Source: Theocolax elegans
Lineage: Eukaryota > Arthropoda > Insecta > Hymenoptera > Cerocephalidae
DNA length: 64,000 bases
Direction of reading: 5' to 3'
NCBI GenBank assembly: GCA_026168455.1
Contig: CM047427.1
Span: 86,768,670-86,832,669 of the forward strand
The position numbers and the translations under genes are program-made. The notes beneath the pieces were generated by a model, which ran no database searches, was not told the DNA's origin, and saw only the letters and a program-made list of their open reading frames with translations. Below are positions 1 to 14,179 of the stretch, one piece after another. How positions within the stretch are numbered: the first letter of the stretch is position 1; the number at the start of each line of letters is the position of its first letter.

Positions 1-170
1 ATTGATCATCTATACACGACACAGAAAATTTGAAGAACTAAATTATCGACTATTCTAAGCTATTTTAAAGATACCCTTCATAAAAATATTTCGTATTTCT
101 AACGCTACATTTGAAATTAATACTATATTGAAAGAAGGAGTTACTATTACTTTGTGCAAGCTAGTCCAGT

Positions 171-338
171 AATCTCGTAGGTTCGTCAAATATCTTCAAA
201 TACGTCAGTCCGAGTAACAGAACAGACATCATGCGTCTCAGTCATCTATCATTTCATTCGTGAACATACATGATGCATGATGTCTACTCTGTTACTCGGA
301 CTGACGTATTTGAAGATATTTGACGAACCTACGAATCT
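171..338. mobile_element. Hairpin MITE-like element with 59-60-bp inverted repeats
   Basis: The arms 175-234 and 275-334 are inverted copies of each other over 60 bases, with two mismatches (at 222 and 223), around a 40-base loop. AATCT occurs at both outer edges (171-175 and 334-338), read as a 5-bp target-site duplication, so the element proper would be 176-333 (158 bp) with ends cgtaggttcgtcaaat. There is no coding capacity. Size, near-perfect arms and flanking direct repeat fit a non-autonomous DNA transposon; the superfamily is not determined. Confidence 0.75.
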
Positions 339-1167
339 GACCTAGCTTCCGCAAAATGTTGCTAACCGCTTCTTAAATCTACATCTATATTGTCTTCATA
401 TTTTAAGGAGTCTCCAAATTTTTAGAAATCGATCGTTAAAGTGTCGCTAACTTGACATTTTTAGGTAATAACGCTCCATATTACAAATGTAACTTTGAAA
501 ATATAGGATATTGATTAATCTAAAACACTATGGCGGTCAATTAATGATTTATATTTTTTTATATAACAATATTTTATTTTTAAGTTAATACATCAGGGAT
601 TACTAATATTTTTATTTGTACTAAAATGGCGATGTGAAAGTAAAATAGCAAAATCTAATAAATAATTTACTAAATATCTTTCAAAGGCATTTAATTTCAC
701 TATTGAAGTTGATAATTTAACGAATAGTTACGGAAGTGCAAAAATGTCTTTAATCAAAATTTTGTATCTCCCTTTAGTCTTGACACACAGTCAAGAATTC
801 AACTTACAACATTCTTCAGTATCGAGAATCCAAGTCTAAGAAAACCGTTCGAACATTAAACCACCTTGGTTAATCTTTTAAAAAGACGCGAGCTCGCAAA
901 ATTGTAGAACCCGACATACCCGAGAATAAAAAGAAGCAGACGCAGAAACGCGCTGGAGCATAAAGAAATTGAATAAAAAATAAAGCCGAGATAGGAGTTG
1001 TCAGAGGTATAATAAAAGGTGGAAAACCGAGAGGCGCAAATAAAACCACGGTCCTAGATCGATGCCGCGCGGTCAGAAAAAAACGCCATTTTTGGTCCCT
1101 GTATACCCGTGCGTTAATTTCGCACTTTACGACGGGCCGAGCGAGAGAGAAAACAGAATGTAGCTAC

Positions 1168-1200
1168 TGAGAGAGAGAGAGAGGGAGAGAGAGGGAGAGA
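1168..1200 (+). repeat. (GA)n microsatellite
   Basis: GA dinucleotide run broken by two GGG interruptions. It creates an Arg/Glu or Ser/Leu-rich chance frame on both strands. Confidence 0.9.
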
Positions 1201-3997
1201 CACCGAGAGAAAGAGAGACGCTGCTCGTGACGACGCGATGCCGCAGCGCAACGTTTATACTATTCCTACGTGTAAGGGTTCTTCGTTTTCTCTCGTGGCC
1301 TCTATTTTTACCCCCTTCTCGCTTTCTATCTTCCTCTACTCTTTTTTTATTTAGTCGCAATTGTTTTTTTTTACCGACACCCGTTTTTTACCGTTACCGT
1401 ATTTCACGGTACGCGTTGTCTCGAAAAATTCGATTGCGACACGGTTACTTTTTTGGAAAGTCGCAAAATGTACATGAATCCGTATTCGGGGGATCGGATA
1501 AGAAATGTTACGGTAAGCTAGTTATAATATACAAATAGTAGTAATATTGCATTATAAAGGAAATATTGCATACAATTTTGAAGACACACAATTAAAATAT
1601 TAGCTAAGTTAAAATATGATACGTAAAAATATCTGTATAACAAGGAGGTTTTTTTTTGTAAAAATACCAAGCATTTATTAATGCTGAAAAAGAAAGTATT
1701 TGATCAGTTTAATTGATTATTTTCATTACTCAAAAGAGGTTGTTGTTATATATCACATTTAATTAATAAAATTCATAGTATTGAATTATTTTTAGCTTTG
1801 TCACAATATTTTGAAGTTACGTGAATATAATTCAAAGTCCCTTTTGGGTAACAATAATATTTTTACCAATTGTGACGTTTAGTGACAATGAATTTTAACC
1901 ATTATTTATTTGCCGTAGGATATCTGAGAAGCCATTTGTCCGAATAGATTGAAATTTTAATACAATCAATTAAATCATTCTAATCTACTTTAATAAAACA
2001 GAATACTACTTTTGCAATAAAAAAAGTGATTTGAAAAATAATAGTATATTAATATTTAAAAATCATTAAATTACCATGTAAATATTGGTTTTTAGCGGAA
2101 ATGTCATTCCTTTGCACATTCTGCTTCAACCAAGTGGATTAGAGTGATATTTACTGATTGTATCACAATTTCAATTTACTCGATTTGAGAAATACCCTGC
2201 AGCTAATACATTACGGTCAAAATTCATGGTTACATAGCATCAAAATTGGTTTAAAAATGTATAATACTAATAAATTACCAATGGTTATTTTAAAAAATTA
2301 AACCATTATTTATTTAAAATACTTCATAATTATATTGCGTAGAGATAATTATTTACGTCAATATTTATTTTAAATTAGAAACATTCTTTATCAAGGTATA
2401 ATTAGTTATCTTAAATAGATATTTTAATTAATTTAATTTGAAATGAAGGTATTAACTATGTATACACCAATGCTCTTGAAAGTTAAACTATTTTATGAAA
2501 ACTGACCCGTATCGAATAAAAGTTGAAGCCTCAATTAAAAAAAGACTTGAATCCACTCGAAGTAACAAACGAGATTCGATACGTGCAAAAAGGCGCATTC
2601 GCGAGGTGTTAACTTACAGGCGCCATCAAGTTCCACCGGCGGTGGCATTCGAAAGTAAACCTTACGGTGCTCTTAACGAGTTAAGAGGAAGCATGAAAAA
2701 ATGCACAACTCGTTCGAGCCTCACATAGGTATATGTACGTACACCGAGAGAGCTTCCTTTCTCGTAACAAACTTGATAACACGCCGCAGGATCTACTTGA
2801 ACTTTTCATTTCCCTCGCAGAATTTTCGACAGTATGTGTGGACCAACGGAAAAATTTTCAGACGTATTTATATCGTCGAGGATTTAACTGCACTCGAAAT
2901 AAAAGTCACAAGCAAATTCGTCTTGAAAGCAAATACTAAATTTAAATTTATAATTATTTTAACTGGAAATTCTTTTTCGTATACTTTTGTGGTTTTCGGA
3001 AACGAGATTTCTATGTACAATCGAGCACTAGAGCTCTTTTTTCGTGCCTTCCTTTTTCCGAGTGAGGAAAAAGCGCTATGTACAATATGAATGATACGAG
3101 AGAACCAGTGAACGCAAACTAATTTTCGCGCTTGCTCTACCGTGCGTTAAACGCTAACAATACAAAAGCTAGAACAAATGAATATTTCGAATACCGAACG
3201 AAATTAAAATTTATTATAAACGAAAGGGAAAAAAAATATATTTAATTCCGCGGAATAATTTAATTATTATATTTAAACAGTTCGAAAATTTTAGCTTTAA
3301 TCACATTCATCAGAATCAAATGTTGGATGATTATGTGTTACACACTTATATCGATGTATGTATAAATTTTCTATACGGTGAATGCAAATTTGCAAATTTT
3401 CGAAATGTCAATAAACTAAACGAGTATAATTGAATATGTGCAACTGTTTTTACTTGATGAGCAAGTATAATATACATTTTTTACGTGAACTCTGTAAATG
3501 CAATTTAACTCTTCAATAAACTTAATATTTAACTACATGCACAAGAAAAATATAAATCCGAATAATATTATATATATTGAACATAGGTGAAAAGATTAAA
3601 TTTTAAGTCTCTCGATATAATTCCCTTGTATTTTTAAAACTTATTACTCATTAACATGAAGTTCGTTTCAATATTAGCACCAAGCTTAATAAGCAAACAC
3701 CGAAAAATTCAATAATTCAAAGCCTCATCTCGTGTCTACAAAAGAATGATTATCCCTTCTTCTCGTTTCACCATGGAAAAATGAAACGTTTTATGTATTC
3801 TTAACGCAAACACGTCGACACAATAACTCTGGCCCGTCAATGCTAACGCGAGAAAATCCTAGCGAATTATCGAGCGACACTCGCCGAAAATGAAACATCG
3901 ACCGACTTTCATACGACGCGATAATTCACCCCCTAGAAATTCTAATTTCCTTAATTACCAAAGTTGAAAAGCTCTACTCTCCCCGCTACCCCTCTTT

Positions 3998-4045
3998 TCC
4001 TGTTCACTGCCCCCCCCTCACCCCCTCCCCCCTCCTCCATCCCTC
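3998..4045. repeat. C-rich tract, G-quadruplex potential on minus strand
   Basis: Several runs of four or more C separated by short T/A spacers (gcccccccctcaccccctcc and following bases). The minus strand would present at least four G-runs with short loops. Confidence 0.6.
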
Positions 4046-7000
4046 AATCCGCGTAATGTATTTGAAAATATATATATATGTATGGACGCGCGTGTGCGAA
4101 CCAACCGTGCCGTTGTTTCGCAGCGCGGCATCGTAAAGCTGCGTCGTCGCGCCCTAGAATGAATTACACTCAGGGGCGCGTAGTCGCGAAATAATCAAAT
4201 TTAAAGCGAGATTTCACTGCGTGCGAAAATCAGCACCGGCGCGCCCGATCCTAATTCGCGAGCGGCACGACAAGTTAGTTCCACAGTGATACTGCGCGTT
4301 CTGTCTACCGTAACGCTTGATGGACAGATTTGTTATTTCCTATTTTTTAGCGACAGAGTAATTTAAGATTGATTTTCCTTTATTTTGGTTTCGGTTTTGT
4401 AAACACTTTTCAATTAAACTCGCCGAAATACAAATCAAATAAATAATTTAATTTTGTTACAATTAAACGTTCAATATTTTTCTAAATTAATGTTTGATAC
4501 GGAATGTTATAAGGTTTTATCACAACATGTAATTCCGTAATTTTAAAAAGTTTGATAAATTTCCGTAATAGTACGTGAAGCAACGCGCATTGAATTCGTG
4601 CGTAATTAGTTTTATTTTGCAAATAATTGATATATACTTGGAAAAATTCGAAAGTAATAAAAGTAAATATAAAAGCTGTTGTTAAATGTTAATGCAGGAT
4701 ATTTAATTTATTTACGTTAATTTTACGTTAGTTTTATGTTACAATAAAATCTAAAGCACCTGAATTACGCGCAGGAAATTATGTGCGCTGACTGTGCAAC
4801 AGCTTTTTTCCCGGTGCAATGTATCTTTCTCGAAAGATTTCGCGCAAGCAAAAACTTGTATTTACCAGAAATTTATGTCAACTTTTTCCATAAAATGTTT
4901 GGAAGTTGGTATGAGGTTAAACTTCGTCACAATTTTCTGTATTGCATGATAAATTTTTCTCCGTTTCTATGGAAAGTATATTTATTTTTCGAAAATGTCT
5001 AGCATACTACGCACAAAGAAAGGGATTCAAAGTATGACAATAAGTATTCTAACTAAAATGTTTGTTTAACTAAAAAAAATTAATATTTTTCGAAAGTTCC
5101 GTCCCGTTGGTTCATACTAGATACGCGTTGTTATAAAAAATTATATCGTACTAATAACTTTTATCTAAAGTTACTTTTTACGGTTTCGCTTAACTTTCGT
5201 AAGAAGAAGCTAAGTATACAATCTCGTGTAACTACTTCAGAGGGCTTTTTAATTAGCGCCCTTAATCAACTGCAATAAACAGCATAAAATTATACGCACA
5301 ACGTTTATATGTATATACCAAAAGAACTCTCCTCCTCCCATGTTTCCTCATAAAATTGTAAAGTAACCCATTATAATTTAATGCCATTTCGAAAAGGTAC
5401 CTCCTCGATTAATCATTAAACTATTAACGAGATAATTTTCATTAGACTCGAGGACGTCCCACAATTACTGTAAATTACGCAACAACTTTATGAGAAAATT
5501 TTCTCGTCGTATCTTGGGTACAAACAAAAAGAGTTGGAAAAAAAAATAAGTGTAAGGGAAAAACCAAGTAAATCGCTTTGAACTTTGATGGTCAGTTTGT
5601 TGAAATTCCGTCGGCGTTACTCTTATACCCGAAGCTTTGAGGATTTAAAGCCTATAATACTTTAACTTCTAATACTTACCGTACATTTACCACAGAGGAA
5701 TTCCCAAGTTGCTTTCACCGAAAAAGTAATCGAGTAGCAAGGGAGAAACTTGCGACTATTTAAAGGCTCCCCATTCCCCTTTTTTGTTCCTGGCAAATCG
5801 AGCTACGGAGCTTTTTCGCGCCACACCACGCTCCCGAAAACCATTCGTTTCTATTAACACCTTATGCGTGTGCAACCAAAATGAGAATCGAATATTCCCT
5901 CCCTTTGGGGACAGAATTCTTTGAGCCCATATCCATGGGAATAAAATTTCCGGTAAAGTGGCACCAACATTTTTAAGCTCCAATGTGAAACCATTTTGGA
6001 ATGAAAAAGGAAAACAAAGGGAAGGACGTTACAGCCCGCATTTTTGAGTGCCTAACTGTACGTACATACGTTGCTGCAGTAGCAAAGATAAATGAACTGC
6101 TCTTTGTAACGTTATTTGATTTGCCAAAATTTCCTTTCGCCTTTTTCCGACAATAATTCTCTATATTTTTAATCTATTATTAAGTAACACGATATTTTTA
6201 ACAATAATATTAATAATATTAAAGATGCATATTTTTTTTAAAATACTTCAACTAAAATAAAAACTGAAGTTTCCACTGCATCATTTAATTTTTTAATATA
6301 AGAAACGAATACAATTTTCATTAAATAGTATGCGTAAATGTAAACTTTCTGTATTTGAAATAAAGTGAGATTCCAGTTTTTACCTGCGTAAACCGAATAT
6401 TTAAAATTTACGCAGTTTTTTTTTCCAGACATAATTTTCTCATTTCATTCTGAACGGGTTATATAATCCACGCACTAACTTTTATATGAACTATAAAAGT
6501 TTCGACAACTCGGTACTAATTAACAAGAAAATATGACGTGTATCAGCGTGTATCCGACAATTTCATGAAAAAAAAACTTCCACCATTGATGTAAAAAGGT
6601 GCATTTTAAGCTCTTATAAATATTAGATACGAATGGGATTTTGATTCTTATAAATATTTTAAAATCTAAAATTGCATATACGTTAATTAAAATTATAAAC
6701 GTTTAAGTATATTACATTATTATGTATAGTTAATGAGTGGGATACTTTTAAAGCTGTAAGCATAACTAATTGGAGGCATACTCATCCTGGCAAACTTAGC
6801 TTTTGTACATATTTTCGTTTGCATATTCAAAAAAACTAAAAGTAATAAAGGTAAAACAAAAAAATAATACTTTGCATTAAATTTAATGAAATTCGGCACT
6901 ACACAAGATTACAAGAATGTTTACCTACATTTATACCGTAACTTTGAGATTAAATAATTGGATAATTTTTATAACTCAACAGTTCCTTCGCATCCTCGAG

Positions 7001-7791
7001 TCACTCAATTAAAAACGAGTGGTCTACCAACTCTCTTATTTTTCCTCGTTTTAGCTCATCACAATTTGAGTGACAAGAGCTCGCGTCGAAACCGATTCCC
7101 CGTGAGGCAATGTAATGCTAGCCGGATGCGTGTAAACGCGCAAACGCTAAGCGACACGATGGCGAATTGACACCTTTTGTCGCTTCAATTATCTTGACAT
7201 CTGCACGTGCGTCTACGAAATGAAAAGGATTTCGGTATCGGGATGTGTGACTGACTACTAAATTTACTAAAATTCACATTTTGTTGGACGAAAATTCTTA
7301 AATTTTTCATTATTTTGTCAATACAAACTAAATATTAAATAACGCAGGTTTATTTTGTTTAGAAATAACAGTGAGTAATCATTTGAGATTTGTTGTCAGA
7401 AGATGCAACAAAGAATAACTTCATTTTAAGGTTGTAATTAAAACGAATAGACTTCGTCTGGTAAATCATATAATAAAAAGTACCATGAAAGCACAGTAAA
7501 GCTGGGGTATTCGATCAGGAACTTAAAAGTAAAAGTAATAGATGAGTAATATTTCTCGACATTTCCATACACTAGTAAAAAATTACTCTTCGTGTAAGCA
7601 TTGGGATTGTAATACATTATTATTAAATATTAACAATATATGACAATCACTTTGTGTTTCGAGTAAAGTAATTTTAAGTAGTCGAAACAAACATAAGTCA
7701 GACATTCGAAAAGTATACAAGTAAATTTGTTGTTTCGAAAGACCGAAAAAGGATTGAGTAAAAGTAATAAATGTAAATGTTTTCATTGCAG

Positions 7792-7844
7792 ATTCCACGG
7801 TTCCAGTAGTCCTGTGTCTGCTGATCGAGAAAGGCCTAGCAATG
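7792..7844 (+). CDS. DGAT1: DGAT1 exon: [17 protein letters not shown]
   Basis: Short exon preceded by a pyrimidine-rich tttcattgcag acceptor and followed by gtaagg. It opens with two bases (AT) that complete a codon begun in an upstream exon outside the window. The 17 full codons read as a hydrophobic helix ending in IEKGLAM, which fits the family segment just before the luminal/membrane stretch encoded by the next exon. Another frame is open over a longer distance but gives no family match and does not join the next exon. The exon ends in phase 0. Confidence 0.88.
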
Positions 7845-10800
7845 GTAAGGAAATCTTCGTTTACAAAGGTATTTATCCGTGGGTGGGAAAAAAAAGGTTT
7901 GTCGGCGCAGAGATAGATGCTTCATCTTCATTAGCCGGACACTCTGAAAATCATACGCGTCCGTTCGCGCGCAACACGTCGTCAATTATTTGCGTCAGCT
8001 TCTTTCCGCGGGATCATCGATCACGTCATCGCTCGCTCGCGTCCAACTAAATTTCCTGGTTTTCGCGAACGCGCGTCTATGCAGTGCTCGAGATTCTCCA
8101 CCCCGTACATCCTATGCGCATAGATACGAGTATATACATCGGACCAAGCATTGACACGAATTAACGAGGTACTCACCGCCGTGCAAATTCTGTCCGTCGC
8201 AGTGCAAATACCCCGCGCAAATGCACCCGCTGAAACTCTCCACCCCCGGCACTCTACACCGGTGTGCGTGTGTGTGTGTGTGTGTGCCCGAGTGCAATGT
8301 CTAGGTATACTATATATACGTATATAATATATTCGAACATATATATAAAGTGTCGTGTGTATACGATCGATTACCCGAGCGTATTGATACGCGGTTACAT
8401 CTCGACGAAATCGCTTCCGTAAACTCTCGGCTCTTTCTCTTTGTATACAAGCGTCCACGGGCAGGCAAATGGAAATTCGTCTTCCGCCGCGGGGGAGGAC
8501 TCTAAACGCGCGGTAGTTAGCTTTACGTCCCGGCGTAAAACTGAATAGCGTTCTCTTTCCGCGAGCGACTTGCTCTCGGTCCTTTTACGAGAGGTCCGGA
8601 CTTTGGAACTGGCATCCGCGGATTAATGTTTCCAGGGTTGTTATGTCGAGGATTTGATTATTAATTCAAATCGATACGTCAGGAGGGACTTTTTAAATAT
8701 TCAAACGCTCGCGTGTAATTTAAGATTGCTCGATGCGGAATTTGAAACTCCTCGGGAAATATGCTACTAGAATTATTAATCCCGAGGCTACTGCATTATA
8801 AATATCTTATAATCTAAGTGTTTTCGATACATGGAATGCCAGAGTGTCGTGTCCCTTGATCGACGAATTGTTTATTATATTATATAATAAATATAGATTA
8901 TAAACTTCTCGAACCATCGGTTGAAATATTTTAAATTCATAAACGCGATAGAGGAATGCAATTTATGATAAATATTTATTTGTTATATTTGAGAATAGTA
9001 TTTCTTTCCTTATTTTTTTAATAATCCGCATTACATTTTAATATTCGCGTCCACCACGTATGAATCAAACTTTCAAAATTTGATCCGAATGTCTACCTAT
9101 ATAATTCGAAACCGCAACTATATAAGTAACTAGAGTGACAGTGACTTTCATAGAAATTTGCTTCGGTAAAACTTTATAAACTTGGTTTCCATCATATTTT
9201 TATACAAGAAAATATTTTCCAAAGTTAAAATAAAATTCGTGATCTGGAGTTGTAATACTCTCCTATAAATAAATCTCTGATTTTCATTCATTCATCACTA
9301 ACCCGTTTAAATCATACACCTACGTACAGTACGTATATTTTATTTAGCGTTATACGTCACGTATATCAATTTTATTATCATTATTACTATAGAGAAATAA
9401 TAAATAAATTCAAAAATTCAAATTCTGGAGAATTTTAACTATCGTAATTTAAAAGAAAAATATATGTCACGTCCTAATTACATTTTTGAAAGCCATTTTA
9501 GAGGCGCAATTTACCTGGGAAGTAATATATTAAACGTGATTAATACCGCCATTTTTTACATTCTATTCCGTTATTAACCTAAAAATGTTCGTACATAGAG
9601 CAGGCATTATCTATCACGTCTACGTTACTCGTATAAGTTGAAGGAGTTTACTATACCTGGAAACGACGGGTTTTTAGCAACCCTTCTGGCTCGCAAAGCT
9701 CAAAGAGATTTAGTTTCCAGGACTACATTCGAAATAACTAAATGTAATTTTGTAAATACAGTGTACATTTACAATACGACGTGGAGCGGGAGGGGAAGAG
9801 GGATGGGGGGGGTGGTTGTACGACGCGGGGAGAGGGGATGAAAGTGAATAAGGGAAATCGGGCTTCCGGAAGGCAGAGCAAAGGCTCTTTAGCTATTGAG
9901 TTAACAGGTATACCTCCGTCGGTACTTCGGTAAACGTTGTAGAGTTTGTCGAGTATCTCGGACGCAAGTAAGAGATCTTCACATTGAAGTGATTGGTTCA
10001 AGGGGTTTGTTGCAAGGGATACTTGCAATTCACTTTCAAAGGCTGCCAAGTTTCGTATATTGCTGGCACGTAACATTTCAAGAATGTTTTGAATTGTTTG
10101 ATTCGACGTATTAGGACTCGCTCCACTCAATCTAATTACAAATTCTTTAATTCGAACCTCGTCGTGTCGAATTGATAAACCCACTTTCCGCGTTATCGTT
10201 CATTTTCAACCGTCACACGCGGAATCTACAAATAAATCAAAATATAATGCTATTGTACATTTAGTTAATCGGTCAACGTTTATGCGCTCCGAATTGTTGA
10301 TCTAACCGTATGGGCTGATAATCAGTATCATTAACAAATTCGTAACAATTTACACGTGTTTGATTTATTGCTGAGATATTTATAAAAATGATTAATTTAA
10401 TATGCCATTTGCGTGCACGGAATGTACAATACGATTCATTCGTTGGCCACGCACAAATTTTGAAACGTAATATTAATTTCTAATATTTATGACTACAGAG
10501 TACGTAAAAATAATTTCCGTTAATTAATAATAAACTTTCGAACACGTAATCTAAAATATACATAATTAATATTAATATTTAATTTAATTATATTCTATTA
10601 TTAATCTCATGAATTTTGTAATGTTCATTTAGTCCATATTCGACGTGCATTTTGGTGTGTCTACTATAATATCAAAATGCGCATCAAAATCAAAATAAAC
10701 ATTTATCGTATTTTACTTATGAAAATTGAACGGTCACTCAATGACCCACACAGTAAAATATACATAATCGTGAAGGTCTTGAAGCTTCAATTAAAATTAA

Positions 10801-13800
10801 TCTTATTATTCAATGTTAAATAGTAATAATTTTGGATAACCTTTTGTTACATGCAGGACCTTTTATCTCACGGACCAGGGATGATGTTTCACGTCGTAAA
10901 CCTGATCGTTATGGTACTCATGCCAATGGTAGTCATCCACGTAAAAGAGTCTGGCTTTAGTCTGAGTAAGTGAATTACTATTTTTATTTTATTTTGAACA
11001 TGTAGTGTTATATCTTTGACTAAAATTGAATTTGTTTACATACAATTACTACTTAAAAATACAAATTTTTTTTTGATAATGAAATATATGACACCACCCT
11101 GATGAATAGAGTGATTCTTGGGTAGTTTACTAATTTAAAAAAAAAACTTAATATATCGAAATTTTTTTTAATAACGACAGACGTCAGCTCCTGTGAATGC
11201 GTTTATTTTTTCAGTTATTCGACCTTCCGACTTGTATTTAATTAAACGAACCAACCATGAGAAAGTTAGATACTACAACTCACCGTAAACTTTAAAATTA
11301 AAACGAGCTATGTTATAAAAATGAATGTTGACAATGAATATGTACTTACTCGGTAAAATCGCGAAGGATAGATAAATATTTATTTTACCGAGGTAGCTAG
11401 TATCTCCATTTTTTTACGGCAATGTTTAACAAGATGTGACTACTACGAAGTCAACCGTATTTATAGTGGAGTAGTAGAATATGTACCATGTTTCTTCCTT
11501 TGAATGAGAGAATTTTGAAGATAGCTCGGATGTATATTGGATGATTTGAAAACCAACTGGTTATATATACCTCGAGAAGATACAGTATAATATATAAATG
11601 TGACATGAAAAAGTGTATAATTAAACAAAGGTATAGGATCGTTCGAATGCCTTTATCGAGAGAGGGATCGCGTTACCAAGTGTACATACATAGAGATCGT
11701 GACGAACGTAGGTATATACATGCGGGTACGAGAGGTCAACGTGGAATAAGCAGCGAACTATCGTTGCGTTCTCGCATGCAAATGTAATTACAACGTTGCA
11801 TCTCGACGCGTTGTACTTCTGACCGCGTGTACCGTGCGGACTTGATCTATTGCTCGGAGCACGTCGGCCTCGAATGATCGAGCGTCTCGTCGATCCGCCT
11901 AGGGAGAAAGAGTAATGCAATTTTCACCGCGATAATTAATTAAAATATCCGCGCGACCTTTCAATTAACCCCTGTGCGTGAATTACCCGGACCTTTTAAT
12001 TAATGTAATATTTTGATTGAGTATTAGGGAAAAATTTATCGGTCGGTGGATAAATAACAGCTCGTTTGTTAATTATTTAGATTGTTCTTGAATATATATC
12101 ATCAGGACGTGATCGAGTTGAACTTTGACGTGTTTCGATACCTCTTTTTTAAACATTTTTTTCATTACTCGTAACTATGACAGTACGTAATATTTAAATT
12201 CTATAATCCCCACATATCCTCTTTATAAAAATAAATTACATTATTTACTTACCACTAATAACAAATTGTGTATGCGCGTATAAATAAAATTCGATTCGAA
12301 CGAGTTAATAACGTACTTTAATTCCATCGACGGAAAGAAATATTTATAACAAAGACATCATGCATTTATTATGAGAAATTAATATTGACTCATAATAAAA
12401 TTATATTTCTTCGAACACTTAGTTGTTAACTATTAAGATTTTAACGAAATAGAATTTAATGAAATTTTAACTTTTAAGAATTGATTCAAATAATATTTAA
12501 CTGTAAAGAAATATTCATGTTCTCATATTTAAGTCATCAAATCTTAACAGTTAAGAAATGTCGATTGTCTAAAATATTCCTTTTCATCATTTACGATTAT
12601 TTGGTTATACATTTAGAAAATATACAAATAATTATAATGCTGTTTATTACAGCGTTATAATAATATTGAATGTACTAATATAGATGTTGATATCTTACAA
12701 ATAACAAACAAAATGTGTTGAAATCAAGTTAAACGTTTGACGTTGGAAGTAAACAAGTTGCCTGCACCTATCATGAGTGTTTAATGTTTATCGATAAATG
12801 CAATATCCTAATGCAATAATACACAATTTTTAATGCAAATTAATTATGATCCTCGTGAAAATAACAACTGATTTCAATGATTATCTGTCAGTTGATATTT
12901 CGAATTGTAACAACAGTAATTCGAATCTATATATACGGAATTCAACGGATCGCGTTACTTTTGTTAATGCAACTCAAAATTAATTAATTTAACCTTATTA
13001 TTTAACTTTTAATCATTTACTTATCCTGCACCTAGTTTCATAAAAAGAAAATATTCAAAATTTTAATTTCTGTTTTTTTTCATTGATAAAGATTTTGTGT
13101 CATTTCTAACAAAAAGGTAATTAGAATCTCACTGCGTTAATAGATTTTTCATTTGATTTGAATAAGAGAAACTAATCAGCGTATTACACGAAATCTTTGA
13201 GAATATGTAACGTTGCGCAGTGAGATTTAATTGATTAAAAGAGAATTGGTGGTAATTTTACTATACGTATTTTATTGTTCTCAGTAATGAATATCAAGTA
13301 ACGAATAAGCTCATTAATTTTATACATTTTTGTTATTATTGTTAAACAACTTCATATTGAATTCAGATGAAATATTTAGAACGATAATAGTCTTTCTGAT
13401 TCGTTGCAGTTTCACATCACAACACAAAGAAGTCTTTTGGGAATTGGGTTGGGAAAACGTTTGAATTTCGGACCTCCCATTAACTTTAGATTATCTCTTG
13501 AGAATCCTACATGGTACTATCTAGTTATCCTCAAAGAGAAATATTTCAGGAAATTCTTATCAAGTACGTGTGAAAAATAAGGGTACAAGCAGAGAAACTT
13601 TTAATTAGATAAAGATATTTAAATTAGTACTTTGGAAAATTCAGCAGTGTTTGTACAAAAAAAGTAGAAATAATACGGTACACTGATCTGTTAAAAAAAG
13701 GAAAAATGAAGCTACCGAAACCAGAAGTGCGTAATAGAGGAGTTGAATATAGCTTTTGTGATTATCATTGCGTTGTTTACATTCAACACACATATAATAT

Positions 13801-14133
13801 AAATATTTATTCGCGCAGTAACTATTTAAACGGTAATACCGACACTTGAGATTTACTTAAGGTCCTCTTAAAAATGCATCTGAGGAAATGATTAAAAACA
13901 GGAAAACCAAGGAGAAATTGCATTTGACATGTATCCCGTAGTGGGAAAGAGAAACAGCAATCTTGAGAAAATTTGCCAGAGTGCGCGAGAGGCAAGTTGT
14001 TCGACATTCACTCGAGGCACTTTTGAGAAACTTAGCGCACCGAAGAAGCGAGCTCGTAACGCAAGAATTGGCAGTAGCAGGGACTCGGTACATTTAGTCG
14101 AGTGCCGTAGCTTCCCGGTAGCAGTCGAGACTC

Positions 14134-14179
<46 letters not shown>

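Larger units (their letters stand above)
1..7791. other. Intron (or 5' part) upstream of first visible DGAT1 exon
   Basis: No exon of DGAT1 could be found here: the conserved 'SSGF(T/N)NF...NW' and 'LLENxIKYG' segments that should precede 7792 are absent, so the upstream exon probably lies before base 1. The stretch is AT-rich with a hairpin MITE (171-338), a GA microsatellite (1168-1200), a C-rich tract (3998-4045) and a CpG-rich patch around 4080-4320. Open frames near 1227, 2495, 2701 and 4781 have no recognisable wording. Confidence 0.6.
7845..10856 (+). other. DGAT1: DGAT1 intron, 3.0 kb
   Basis: GT at 7845, AG at 10855-10856. It carries a GC-rich island (about 7950-8660) with a TG microsatellite, a strong G-run cluster at 9788-9812 and a coding-looking minus-strand segment (9700-10203). 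The rest is AT-rich with nothing further recognised. Confidence 0.85.

Noticed and set aside
2618..2648. Minus-strand ATG with ten codons (MPPPVELDGA) ending at a good gtaagt donor
   Set aside because: Too short to support, and no downstream exon was found on the minus strand; could be chance.
7727..8050. 107-codon + strand frame covering the exon at 7792-7844
   Set aside because: It is the wrong frame of a real DGAT1 exon; the frame that joins 10857 and matches the family is one base over.
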